Shown here one piece after another: positions 8,123-16,093 of a stretch of DNA of 64,000 bases. The stretch lies in assembly GCF_002410825.1 (NCBI RefSeq), contig NZ_DHOS01000063.1:11889-75888 (forward strand). The letters run 5' to 3'. The position numbers were made by a program, and so were the translations under genes. How positions within the stretch are numbered: position 1 is the first letter of the stretch; the number at the start of each line of letters is the position of its first letter. The stretch is from Proteiniphilum sp. UBA5384. Its GTDB lineage: Bacteria; Bacteroidota; Bacteroidia; Bacteroidales; Dysgonomonadaceae. The notes under the pieces were generated by a model that worked only from the letters and a program-made list of their open reading frames with translations, was not told where the DNA came from and searched no databases.

Positions 8123-9391
8123 ATGATGTTATTAAAGTTCAATCCATTTCTACCGCTAATGATAATATGCCTTTTGGGGGCTGCGGCATGTAATAAAAAT
8201 GACGCCGGTATGCGTGCAGGGAATTTACCGGATCCCATTCGGATAGAATTACGCTCGGCAGAGCAGGAGATGATACGTGCAGATCAGGCATTTGCTTTTG
8301 AGTTTTTTGAACAGATATTTCTGGAAGAGGTACTGGATAAAGATAAAAATTTTATGGTATCACCGTTGAGCCTGAGCATGGTGCTGTCGATGACCGGAAA
8401 CGGTGCGGTCGGTGAGACGAAGGCTGCCATGCAAAAAATGCTGAAAATGGAAGATTTTTCGGATGCCGATTTTAACAGCTACTACAAAAAAATGAAGGAG
8501 GCACTCTTGAAAACGGATCCTTCCACCAAATTGTCAATCGCCAATGCGATTTTCACTAATCAGTTTATTCCCATCAAGCCCGACTTTATAGCTGCTAACC
8601 AGTCTTTTTATGACGCGACGGTAAAGCCGGTCGATTTTGGCTTGCCGCAGACAGTAAACATTATCAATAATTGGGCTTCTGACAATACCAATGAGCTGAT
8701 AAAAAAAGTGATAGAGAACACTAGGGCAGAAGACCTGATGTATCTGTTCAATGCCATCTACTTCAAGGGAATCTGGACATCGGAATTCAATAAGAAAAAT
8801 ACGGATCAACAACCGTTTACTTATGAAAACGGTACTCGCAAACAGGTGGATATGATGAAACAGACCTCAAAATTCAACTATACTGTAGATGAGAACATGC
8901 AGTTAGTGCAACTTCCTTATGGAAATCAGGCTTTCAGCATGATGGTGTTGCTACCTGCGCAAGGGAAAAAGTTACAGGAGATAGTAACTGCGATCCGTCG
9001 GGAAGGATACTGGGAAGGGGTGAAGTCCAGTTTGCGCGAAGCCGAAATCGAACTATCCTTGCCTAAATTCAAAACCGAATACAGTAAGAAATTGAACGAT
9101 GTGCTTACGAAGATGGGGATGGGAATTGCCTTTTCCGATGCTGCCGATTTTTCGAGGATGAGTGATGTGTCAGCCAAAATCAATTTTGTGAAACAAGATA
9201 CTTATATCAGTACGGATGAGACAGGTACCGAAGCGGCGGCCGTCACCTCTGTTGGGATGATGATGACTTCTTTGCCCGTGACCCCGCAAAAAGTAGTGTT
9301 CAATGCCAATCATCCTTTCCTGTATATGATCCAAGAGAATTCCACCGGCGCCATTCTTTTTATGGGAGCAGTCAAAAATTTTGATAAGTAG
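8123..9391 (+). CDS. Serpin-family protease inhibitor, probable lipoprotein
   Basis: The 422-residue protein has an N-terminal signal ending at a lipobox-like GAAAC (Cys23) and a complete serpin domain. NFMVSPLSLSMVLSMTGNGA, YLFNAIYFKGIW and the closing HPFLYMI / GAILFMGAV are classic serpin signatures. The reactive-centre loop starts at about residue 365 with an inhibitory-type hinge (DETGTEAAAVTS), small residues at P15-P9, so it should trap proteases. Counting 17 residues from the hinge puts the scissile bond near Thr382-Ser383, within a Met-rich stretch. The likely role is protecting the cell surface from host, competitor or its own peptidases. A strong terminator follows at 9417. Confidence 0.93.
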   Translation: MMLLKFNPFLPLMIICLLGAAACNKNDAGMRAGNLPDPIRIELRSAEQEMIRADQAFAFEFFEQIFLEEVLDKDKNFMVSPLSLSMVLSMTGNGAVGETKAAMQKMLKMEDFSDADFNSYYKKMKEALLKTDPSTKLSIANAIFTNQFIPIKPDFIAANQSFYDATVKPVDFGLPQTVNIINNWASDNTNELIKKVIENTRAEDLMYLFNAIYFKGIWTSEFNKKNTDQQPFTYENGTRKQVDMMKQTSKFNYTVDENMQLVQLPYGNQAFSMMVLLPAQGKKLQEIVTAIRREGYWEGVKSSLREAEIELSLPKFKTEYSKKLNDVLTKMGMGIAFSDAADFSRMSDVSAKINFVKQDTYISTDETGTEAAAVTSVGMMMTSLPVTPQKVVFNANHPFLYMIQENSTGAILFMGAVKNFDK

Positions 9392-9416
9392 GCTTTTATT
9401 CATATCCTCATTTTTT

Positions 9417-9453
9417 ATCACTCAACGTGTTTTATGCATTGAGTGATTTTTTT
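9417..9453 (+). terminator. Rho-independent terminator after the serpin gene
   Basis: A perfect 9-bp stem (ATCACTCAA at 9417-9425, TTGAGTGAT at 9439-9447) is followed by a run of T residues, 25 bp past the serpin stop codon. Confidence 0.85.
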
Positions 9454-9766
9454 ATTTATATTTTGTCTCTTTTCCGTAATTCTATTTTTTCCTATTTATC
9501 CCTTTGAGTTTCAGTGAAGTTGTGCTAATTGGAAAACTTTTTCCCTTTTGCTGAAAATTAATCATTTGATTATTAGTGTGTTGATATTTTTTTTGGAAAA
9601 CTTTTTATTTTTGTTGATAAAAAAATAGATAAATATTTTGCATTCTTAGAAACTTTCCATAAAATTGCAGAACCAAAAACCTTACTTTATAAATTTTGTT
9701 ATAGATTTGGAAAGAAGGAGTCATTATTAAAAGACAGTTTTAATCATTTATTAATTTTTTTTCCCG
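9454..9766. other. AT-rich regulatory region upstream of nrdJ
   Basis: This stretch has no gene. It holds a 14-bp direct repeat TTGGAAAACTTTTT at 9529-9542 and 9593-9606 (period 64 bp), the nrdJ promoter at 9610-9641, and a related small palindrome GAAACTTTC at 9649-9657. The first repeat extends into a near-perfect inverted repeat, GGAAAA-CT-TTTTCC. The arrangement around the promoter suggests an operator, possibly for a ribonucleotide-reductase regulator. No cobalamin riboswitch features were recognised. Confidence 0.5.
9610..9641 (+). promoter_or_regulatory. Probable nrdJ promoter
   Basis: TTTG at 9610-9613 is followed after about 20 bp by TATTTTGC at 9634-9641, one base short of the perfect -7 box. 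The predicted start lies about 120 bp before the nrdJ ATG. Confidence 0.5.
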
Positions 9767-12307
9767 ATGAAGAAGAAAACATACACTTTTGACGAAGCCT
9801 ATAAAGCCTCCCTTAATTATTTCCAGGGCGATGAACTGGCAGCCAAGGTGTGGGTAAGCAAGTATGCCCTTAAAGACAGCCAGGGAGCGATTTACGAGAA
9901 AACCCCGGAAGATATGCATTGGCGATTGGCTAATGAAGTTGCCCGGATCGAAAAAAAATACACCAATCCATTGAGTGAAAAAGAACTTTTCGATCTGTTT
10001 GACCGGTTCCGTTATATTATCCCTCAGGGAAGTCCTATGACCGGTATCGGGAATCAATACCAGGTGGCATCGTTATCCAACTGTTTTGTGATAGGAATGG
10101 ATGGTGATGCGGATTCCTATGGTGCTATCATCCGTATCGATGAGGAACAGGTGCAGCTGATGAAACGCCGGGGTGGTGTAGGGCATGACCTATCCCATAT
10201 CCGGCCGAAAGGATCTCCTGTGAAGAACTCAGCGCTCACTTCTACCGGCTTGGTACCTTTTATGGAACGCTATTCCAATTCCACCCGTGAAGTGGCACAG
10301 GATGGTCGCCGTGGAGCCCTGATGCTGAGCGTGTCGATCAAGCATCCCGATTCGGAAGATTTTATCAATGCCAAATTGGAACAGGGTAAAGTGACCGGCG
10401 CCAATATCTCTGTGAAAATTGATGACGGATTCATGGAAGCGGCATCAGAGGGAAAACCTTATGTGCAGAAGTTTCCTATCGACTCCGATAATCCCAAATA
10501 TGAAAAAACAATCAATGCGGAGAAATTATGGAAAAAAATTGTGCACAACGCGTGGCAGTCGGCCGAACCCGGCGTGTTATTCTGGGATACCATTATCCGT
10601 GAGTCTATTCCCGATTGTTATGCCGATCTAGGCTTCCAAACCGTTTCGACAAATCCATGCGGTGAAATCCCGTTGTGTCCCTATGATAGTTGCCGTCTGT
10701 TGGCTATCAACCTCTATTCTTATGTGGTGAATCCGTTTAAGGAAGATGCTTATTTCGATTTTGAACTGTTTGGCAAACATGTACGGTTGGCACAACGCAT
10801 CATGGATGATATCGTGGATCTGGAAGCAGAGAAAATAGATATGATCCTCGAAAAAATAGAAGCAGACCCTGAATCCGAAGAGGTGAAATCGTCGGAGCGT
10901 AATCTTTGGAAGAAGATTCAGCGTAAAACCCTGCAAGGGCGTCGTACCGGTGTGGGTATTACTGCCGAAGGCGATATGCTGGCAGCACTTGGTATCCGTT
11001 ATGGTACCGACGAGGGGAATGATTTTTCTGAAAAAGTACACCGTATCGTAGCGCTTAATGCCTATGCTTCTTCGGTGGAAATGGCAAAAGAACGGGGGGC
11101 GTTCGAGATATTCGATTTTGAAAGAGAAAAAAATAATCCCTTTATTAATCGCTTGAAAGAAGCTGATCCCCGGCTTTATGAGGATATGGCAAAATATGGA
11201 AGGCGGAATATAGCACTCTTGACTATTGCACCCACCGGAACGACCAGTCTGATGTCCCAAACCACTTCGGGAATAGAGCCTGTATTCCTGCCTGTCTATA
11301 CTCGTCGCCGCAAGGTGAATCCCAATGACAAGGAGGTGAAGATTGATTTTGTGGATGAAAATGGCGATTCATGGGAAGAATATACCGTATTTCATCATAA
11401 GTTCGTTGACTGGATGGAAGCCAACGGCTATACAACCACCAAGCGCTACACCAATGAAGAGATTGAAGAACTGGTGGCTAAGTCGCCTTATTATAAAGCT
11501 ACATCCAACGATGTAGACTGGTTGCAAAAGGTGAAGATGCAAGGGAGGGTGCAGAAATGGGTAGATCATTCCATCAGTGTTACCATCAATTTGCCGAATG
11601 ATGTAGATGAGGAACTGGTGGGTCAATTATATATGGAAGCATGGAAGAGCGGCTGTAAAGGATGTACCGTATATCGTGACGGCTCACGTGCCGGTGTACT
11701 TATTTCCAATGGTGACAAAGATGAGAAGAAAAAAGACAATGATTGCTACGAATTACCGCCCATTGTCACTTCGCGTCCCGTAGAGCTGGAAGCTGACGTG
11801 ATCAAGTTCCAGAATAATAAGGAGAAATGGATCGCTTTTATCGGATTGCATAATGGCCGGCCATATGAGATCTTCACAGGTATCAATGACGAAGACGATG
11901 GTATCATGTTGCCCAAGAACGTCACGTCGGGAAAGATTATCAAGGCATATGACAGTGACGGCCGAAAACACTACGATTTCCAGTTTCAGAACAGACGGGG
12001 GTACAAGGTGACCATCGAAGGTCTGGATGGTAAGTTTAATCCCGAGTATTGGAACTATGCGAAATTGATTTCCGGCGTATTGCGTTACGGCATGCCAATC
12101 GATCAGGTAATCAAATTGGTATCGGGACTGGAACTCGACAGTGAAACGATCAATACATGGAAAAACGGTGTGGAGCGCGCGCTGAAGAAATACCTCCCTA
12201 ATGAGTCCGAGGCTAAGGGGCAAAAATGTCCCGTCTGCGGACAGGAGACATTGGTCTACCAGGAAGGATGCCTCAAATGCCGCAATTGCGGTGCTTCCAA
12301 GTGCTAG
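9767..12307 (+). CDS. nrdJ: Adenosylcobalamin-dependent (class II) ribonucleoside-diphosphate reductase
   Basis: The 846-residue enzyme reduces ribonucleotides to deoxyribonucleotides using a B12-derived radical and needs no oxygen. Visible hallmarks are the first redox Cys106 in SLSNCF, the active-site NPCGEIPL (Asn296, Cys298, Glu300), the phosphate-binding APTGTTSLM, and the C-terminal zinc-ribbon-like CPVCGQ / CLKCRNCG motif that shuttles reducing equivalents. Residues ~600-780 are the TSCPD-type extension usual in the long NrdJ forms. Length is normal. It stands alone, with repeated upstream palindromes and a strong terminator at 12340. Confidence 0.95.
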   Translation: MKKKTYTFDEAYKASLNYFQGDELAAKVWVSKYALKDSQGAIYEKTPEDMHWRLANEVARIEKKYTNPLSEKELFDLFDRFRYIIPQGSPMTGIGNQYQVASLSNCFVIGMDGDADSYGAIIRIDEEQVQLMKRRGGVGHDLSHIRPKGSPVKNSALTSTGLVPFMERYSNSTREVAQDGRRGALMLSVSIKHPDSEDFINAKLEQGKVTGANISVKIDDGFMEAASEGKPYVQKFPIDSDNPKYEKTINAEKLWKKIVHNAWQSAEPGVLFWDTIIRESIPDCYADLGFQTVSTNPCGEIPLCPYDSCRLLAINLYSYVVNPFKEDAYFDFELFGKHVRLAQRIMDDIVDLEAEKIDMILEKIEADPESEEVKSSERNLWKKIQRKTLQGRRTGVGITAEGDMLAALGIRYGTDEGNDFSEKVHRIVALNAYASSVEMAKERGAFEIFDFEREKNNPFINRLKEADPRLYEDMAKYGRRNIALLTIAPTGTTSLMSQTTSGIEPVFLPVYTRRRKVNPNDKEVKIDFVDENGDSWEEYTVFHHKFVDWMEANGYTTTKRYTNEEIEELVAKSPYYKATSNDVDWLQKVKMQGRVQKWVDHSISVTINLPNDVDEELVGQLYMEAWKSGCKGCTVYRDGSRAGVLISNGDKDEKKKDNDCYELPPIVTSRPVELEADVIKFQNNKEKWIAFIGLHNGRPYEIFTGINDEDDGIMLPKNVTSGKIIKAYDSDGRKHYDFQFQNRRGYKVTIEGLDGKFNPEYWNYAKLISGVLRYGMPIDQVIKLVSGLELDSETINTWKNGVERALKKYLPNESEAKGQKCPVCGQETLVYQEGCLKCRNCGASKC

Positions 12308-12339
12308 AACCTGTGCCGTAAAAGAATATTACTTAATTT

Positions 12340-12389
12340 CTGCCCCGTCCTTCCGGTTCAACTACCGGGATGACGGGGCAGTTTTCTTT
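12340..12389 (+). terminator. Terminator after nrdJ
   Basis: A perfect 10-bp GC-rich stem (CTGCCCCGTC at 12340-12349, GACGGGGCAG at 12372-12381) is followed by TTTTCTTT. Confidence 0.85.
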
Positions 12390-12462
12390 ATGGCCGTCCC
12401 ATTATGGGGACTAACTCCTATCCTGTGCAGCCTTGGGTGTTAAGGATAAATCAAAGACGAAA

Positions 12463-14727
12463 CTAAAAATAGTACCCGATACTTGCAAAAGGATAAAGTG
12501 TTTTGGAAAGGGTGGAGTATCCCAGTTCGAGTGAGAGTGGTCCCAGCCTGGTGAGGTTGGAGTAGCCGATGCTTCCGCCAAAGAAATATTTGCCGTCCAG
12601 TAGTTTCAGCAGTTCGTCGTGATGCACGATTCCATTCAAACGCAAGAGAAGATGCTGCTTTGAAGCGACGCGATAGCGGATTTCCGTGGAGAGCATGCCT
12701 ACCGCGTCTTTCATTAATTCCATACCGCGCGATCCTTGCAATGCTATCTGTTGGGGAACGTAATGTCCTTTGTATTGTCCGCCTACAAAATTGGCATATG
12801 CCAACGGGATGCTGTCATTGGCGTTGAAAATAGCCCGTCCCGACACTTCGGGGGTGATGGTGAGTTTATTGGACAACCTGAATGGCTTAAAAAAGTTTAT
12901 ATCCAATACGTTAAGAGGTGCTTTACCATACATCTGATAGAGATTGTCGGTATGAAGGGCGTATTGAAAGGATAAATACTGCCCGGAAGTGGGTAGGTAG
13001 CTCCTGTTGAGATTATCGTAAGTTCCCTTGATGAAATAATTTATATACATCTTGTCCTTCAGTTTCAAGCCTGAAGCCTGGTAATTCGGTTCGCTCCGAA
13101 GTCTGGACCGGAAATGGAAATTATCGATATATGCACCCAAATGCAGCTGTATGTTGTATAAATAAAATTCCGAAAAATTGAGGAGAAGGTTGCTTCTTGT
13201 GAAATCGAGCTTATAAGCGGATTCTCCTCTTTTATAGATGTCAATTTCGTTGAGGCTTATCTTGCCGGTAATACCACCTCTGTAAAAAGGACCCCTGTTG
13301 AGGGTATAATTGACTTCCAGATAGGAATTACGACTCAAACGCGCTGTGACGTCGACAACGGAATTCATCGAAGAATTGAGCCGTATGGATGTATGTGCGA
13401 GGATGGCCGACAAATCTCTTATGTCGAAACGCAGACCGATATCGATTGTGTTAAGGCTCTTTTCCTCCACCGTGAATACCAGATCGAATGGTGATTGTCC
13501 GTCCAGCCGGTAAAAAACTTTGGTGAACAGCCCGCTCCCATAAATTTGGGAAGTGAGCTCTTCCAACTCCCGGCGTGTAATCTTGTTGTCCCGTAGGTCC
13601 ATTCTTTTTATCATATCCTCCTCTTCAACTTTTGAAAGGCCTTCGAACCGGATACTGCTTATTTTCAGTGTATCCATTTTGATATAGGGGTTCTCAATCT
13701 TTTGCATTCCCTTTACGGAATCCGGTATGGCCAGCATTCTTTTCAGCGCTATAAGCTCGTCCATCTTTTCCCTGGCGGCTTGTTCTCCCCGGTTTATGAT
13801 GGTGTCGATGCCCGGACTTTCAAAATCCAACGTTCCGTATGGGTAAATATTAGGCGTGATGAGTATATGGGTATTGGCGATGTTTTGTTTTAGTTTATCC
13901 TGTCCGGTAAAATCCAATAGTTGGCTCATCACTTCGCTAAGTGTGCCACGCTCCTTCTCAATTTTCTTTTGATCGTCGGGCATCCTTACGCCGATTACGA
14001 TATCTGCCCCCATGTCCCGTACCACATCTACCGGATAATTATTGATGATTCCTCCGTCTATAAGCAGCATCGAATCTTTTTCTACAGGTGCAAACATACC
14101 CGGGATAGCCATACTGGCCCGTATAGCTTCAGGCAGGCTCCCTTCCCTGAGAACTACCTCACTCGCAGTACGGGTATCGGCAGCCACACATGCGAACGGA
14201 ATGGGGAAATCATTGAAATCCATGGAGCCCTGATAGCCTATTGTAAGGTTTGAAAACAGGCTGTAGAGGTTTTGGCCGATGACTACACCCTGTGGTAGCC
14301 GTACTTGCCCTTTTCTTTCTTTTACCTGCACTTCGTAAGGCAGCGAAAAGATAAATTCCGGATTGTCTTTCAATGAAGCTGGAAGGTATTCCCTGTATAC
14401 ACCGTCGCTCAACAGGTGGGGCCAGTCCTGTTGCTTAATCAGCGAATCGATTGTATGCGTGTCGTATCCTATAGCATAAAGCCCGCCCACAATGGCGCCC
14501 ATACTGGTCCCGGCGATATAGTCGATAGGTATGCCTATTTCTTCCAATACTTTGAGAGTTCCTATGTGAGCAAAACCCTTGGCTCCCCCGCCACTGAGTA
14601 CTACTCCTACCTTCGGACGGTCTTTGTGTGTTCCCGACGTAGGAATAAGGGCCGAAGTATTTTCCTGACCTACAATCGCCGCAATAAAAAGAATGCGGGT
14701 AAAAAATAAAATGAGTGGTTTACGCAT
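12463..14727 (-). CDS. Patatin-like phospholipase fused to an Omp85/TamA-type outer-membrane barrel
   Basis: I place the start at the ATG at 14727 (MRKPLILFF), giving a 754-residue protein with a signal peptide of about 20 residues; a longer frame to 14862 adds residues that do not fit. The patatin domain (about 38-240) has the oxyanion glycine loop GGGAKG at 46-51, nucleophile Ser75 in GTSMG and Asp224 in the DGG dyad motif. A POTRA-like segment follows (about 400-475, ISSIRFEGLSKVEEEDMI). A surface-antigen beta-barrel then closes the protein with YFFGGSIGYSN and a terminal aromatic residue. Similar fusions (PlpD, FplA, type Vd secretion) expose or release a lipase at the cell surface. It is monocistronic. 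Confidence 0.9.
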   Translation of the reverse strand: MRKPLILFFTRILFIAAIVGQENTSALIPTSGTHKDRPKVGVVLSGGGAKGFAHIGTLKVLEEIGIPIDYIAGTSMGAIVGGLYAIGYDTHTIDSLIKQQDWPHLLSDGVYREYLPASLKDNPEFIFSLPYEVQVKERKGQVRLPQGVVIGQNLYSLFSNLTIGYQGSMDFNDFPIPFACVAADTRTASEVVLREGSLPEAIRASMAIPGMFAPVEKDSMLLIDGGIINNYPVDVVRDMGADIVIGVRMPDDQKKIEKERGTLSEVMSQLLDFTGQDKLKQNIANTHILITPNIYPYGTLDFESPGIDTIINRGEQAAREKMDELIALKRMLAIPDSVKGMQKIENPYIKMDTLKISSIRFEGLSKVEEEDMIKRMDLRDNKITRRELEELTSQIYGSGLFTKVFYRLDGQSPFDLVFTVEEKSLNTIDIGLRFDIRDLSAILAHTSIRLNSSMNSVVDVTARLSRNSYLEVNYTLNRGPFYRGGITGKISLNEIDIYKRGESAYKLDFTRSNLLLNFSEFYLYNIQLHLGAYIDNFHFRSRLRSEPNYQASGLKLKDKMYINYFIKGTYDNLNRSYLPTSGQYLSFQYALHTDNLYQMYGKAPLNVLDINFFKPFRLSNKLTITPEVSGRAIFNANDSIPLAYANFVGGQYKGHYVPQQIALQGSRGMELMKDAVGMLSTEIRYRVASKQHLLLRLNGIVHHDELLKLLDGKYFFGGSIGYSNLTRLGPLSLELGYSTLSKTLYPFASIGYYF

Positions 14728-14956
14728 ATCAATCTTTATAGATAGTATCTTTATAATTATAAACAAAAATGTTATTCTTATGTTTTCGACGGATTCTATA
14801 TCCGCCGATTTTTTATGGGTAATAGTGTGTTTGCCATAGCTGTTAAAGAGATTTATTTGCATATAAATATTGATAAAATAAGAGGTTAGATAAAAAACCT
14901 TTATTTGTGTTGTTGTGTTGTATAAATGCTATATATAAAAAAGAAAGGAGCTGAAA

Positions 14957-15244
14957 ATGGCTAAGTATTCAAAAAAAGCACAGGAAAAAATCGGAGAGGT
15001 AATGCGTGAATTTAAAAAAGGGGAATTGGAGACCTCTTCCGGCAAAAAAGTAACTGACAGAGACCAGGCTGTAGCCATAGGGATTTCTGAAGCCCATCAA
15101 TCAGGATATAAGGTGCCGAAAAAGCCTGACAAAAAAGAATCCTCTTCTAAAAAATCAGGTAAAGAAACTTCTTCGAAGCAAAAACAGTCCGGTAAAGGAA
15201 AAACAGACTCGAAGAAGTCCGACAAAAAAGGACCGTCAAAGTAA
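14957..15244 (+). CDS. Small Lys-rich protein, DUF6496-like
   Basis: The 95-residue protein has a conserved N-terminal half (MAKYSKKAQEKIGEVMREFKKG, KKVTDRDQAVAIGISEA) that resembles the DUF6496 family, followed by a low-complexity Lys/Ser tail of about 40 residues. The tail is basic and probably disordered, suggesting nucleic-acid or polyanion binding. An unusually good ribosome-binding site (AAAGGAG) precedes the ATG by 8 bases, which is rare in this window. The function is unknown; expression is probably monocistronic with a terminator at 15246. Confidence 0.8.
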   Translation: MAKYSKKAQEKIGEVMREFKKGELETSSGKKVTDRDQAVAIGISEAHQSGYKVPKKPDKKESSSKKSGKETSSKQKQSGKGKTDSKKSDKKGPSK

Positions 15245-15245
15245 T

Positions 15246-15280
15246 CCGGTGAGAAAACAGTTCTCCCGGTATTATTTTTG
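15246..15280 (+). terminator. Terminator after the DUF6496-like gene
   Basis: CCGG-t-GAGAA pairs with TTCTC-CCGG (15246-15269), with one bulged base. A T-rich stretch (ATTATTTTTG) follows. Confidence 0.6.
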
Positions 15281-15295
15281 TTCACCTCTTTTTAC

Positions 15296-15304
15296 TACTT
15301 TTGC
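15296..15304 (+). promoter_or_regulatory. -7 promoter element directly abutting yigZ
   Basis: TACTTTTGC is a perfect -7 box that ends only 3 bases before the ATG at 15308. With the usual spacing, transcription would start at or next to the start codon, giving a leaderless message. Confidence 0.55.
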
Positions 15305-15307
15305 GGT

Positions 15308-15907
15308 ATGGATGACACTTACAAAACAGTAACCCATCCAGCCGAGGGGTACATAACTGAGAAGAAGAGTAAATTTATCGCCCATATCTTTCCGGTGAAG
15401 AGCGCTGATAAGGTGAGGGAAATCCTGGATGCGCAACGGAAAAAATATTATGATGCCCGCCATATTTGTTGGGCCTATATGCTGGGTTGGGAGAAAAGTA
15501 TTTTCCGCTCTAATGACGATGGGGAACCCTCAGGAACAGCAGGAAGGCCTATCCTGGGACAGATCAATTCGGCTGGGCTGACGGATGTGTTGATTACTGT
15601 GGTGCGTTATTTCGGCGGTACACTCCTGGGAACAGGAGGGCTGGTCAAAGCATACAAGGAAGCTGCTGCCGACGCCATTGCCAATGCTGAGATAGTGGAA
15701 AAAACAGTAGATGATATTATCGAAATAGTATTTGATTATTTCTTACTCAATGAGGTGATGCGTGTGTTAAAACAATTTGATACCATACGATGGACCCAGG
15801 ACTTTACCGATAACTGCCGGATGCATTTGGAAATACGCCGGTCGCTGACATCTCAGCTCATTAACATGCTGACTTCCATTCACGGAGTAGCCCTATATCA
15901 AACATAA
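15308..15907 (+). CDS. yigZ: YigZ / IMPACT family protein
   Basis: The start is set at the ATG at 15308 (MDDTYKTV), not the TTG-like codon further upstream, because the family begins this way and the promoter -7 box lies between. The 199-residue protein has the UPF0029 N-terminal domain with its signature (ARHICWAYMLG at about 51-61, SNDDGEPSGTAGRPIL, VVRYFGGTLLGTGGLVKAY) and the C-terminal DUF1949 ferredoxin-like domain. Eukaryotic IMPACT regulates translation via GCN2 pathway contacts; the bacterial role is uncertain, perhaps RNA or ribosome related. It is a single-gene unit 186 bp before topA. Confidence 0.93.
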   Translation: MDDTYKTVTHPAEGYITEKKSKFIAHIFPVKSADKVREILDAQRKKYYDARHICWAYMLGWEKSIFRSNDDGEPSGTAGRPILGQINSAGLTDVLITVVRYFGGTLLGTGGLVKAYKEAAADAIANAEIVEKTVDDIIEIVFDYFLLNEVMRVLKQFDTIRWTQDFTDNCRMHLEIRRSLTSQLINMLTSIHGVALYQT

Positions 15908-15944
15908 AAACACTTTAATAATGAAGGTTTTTCTGAAAAAAATC

Positions 15945-15975
15945 TTGTTCCTTGCGCAAAACTTAGTACTTTTGC
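15945..15975 (+). promoter_or_regulatory. topA promoter
   Basis: A -33-like CTTG (TTG at 15945-15947) is followed after 19 bp by TACTTTTGC at 15967-15975, a perfect -7 box. The leader to the topA ATG is about 110 nt and AT-rich, with no obvious hairpin. Confidence 0.6.
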
Positions 15976-16093
15976 ACCCAAATTGAAAAACTTGTTTCGT
16001 GAATGATAAGAGATAAAAGGTGAGAAAAGACGAAAAAATTAATTTCAATTGAGAGAAAATATTCCGGATATTGTAAAAAGAAAGAGCATTTGA

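Noticed and set aside
9454..9766. Cobalamin riboswitch upstream of the B12-dependent reductase
   Set aside because: No B12-box-like sequence or multi-stem core was found; the region is AT-rich with short palindromes only.
10628..11260. 210-codon minus-strand frame within nrdJ
   Set aside because: Antisense to an intact enzyme gene with clear active-site motifs.
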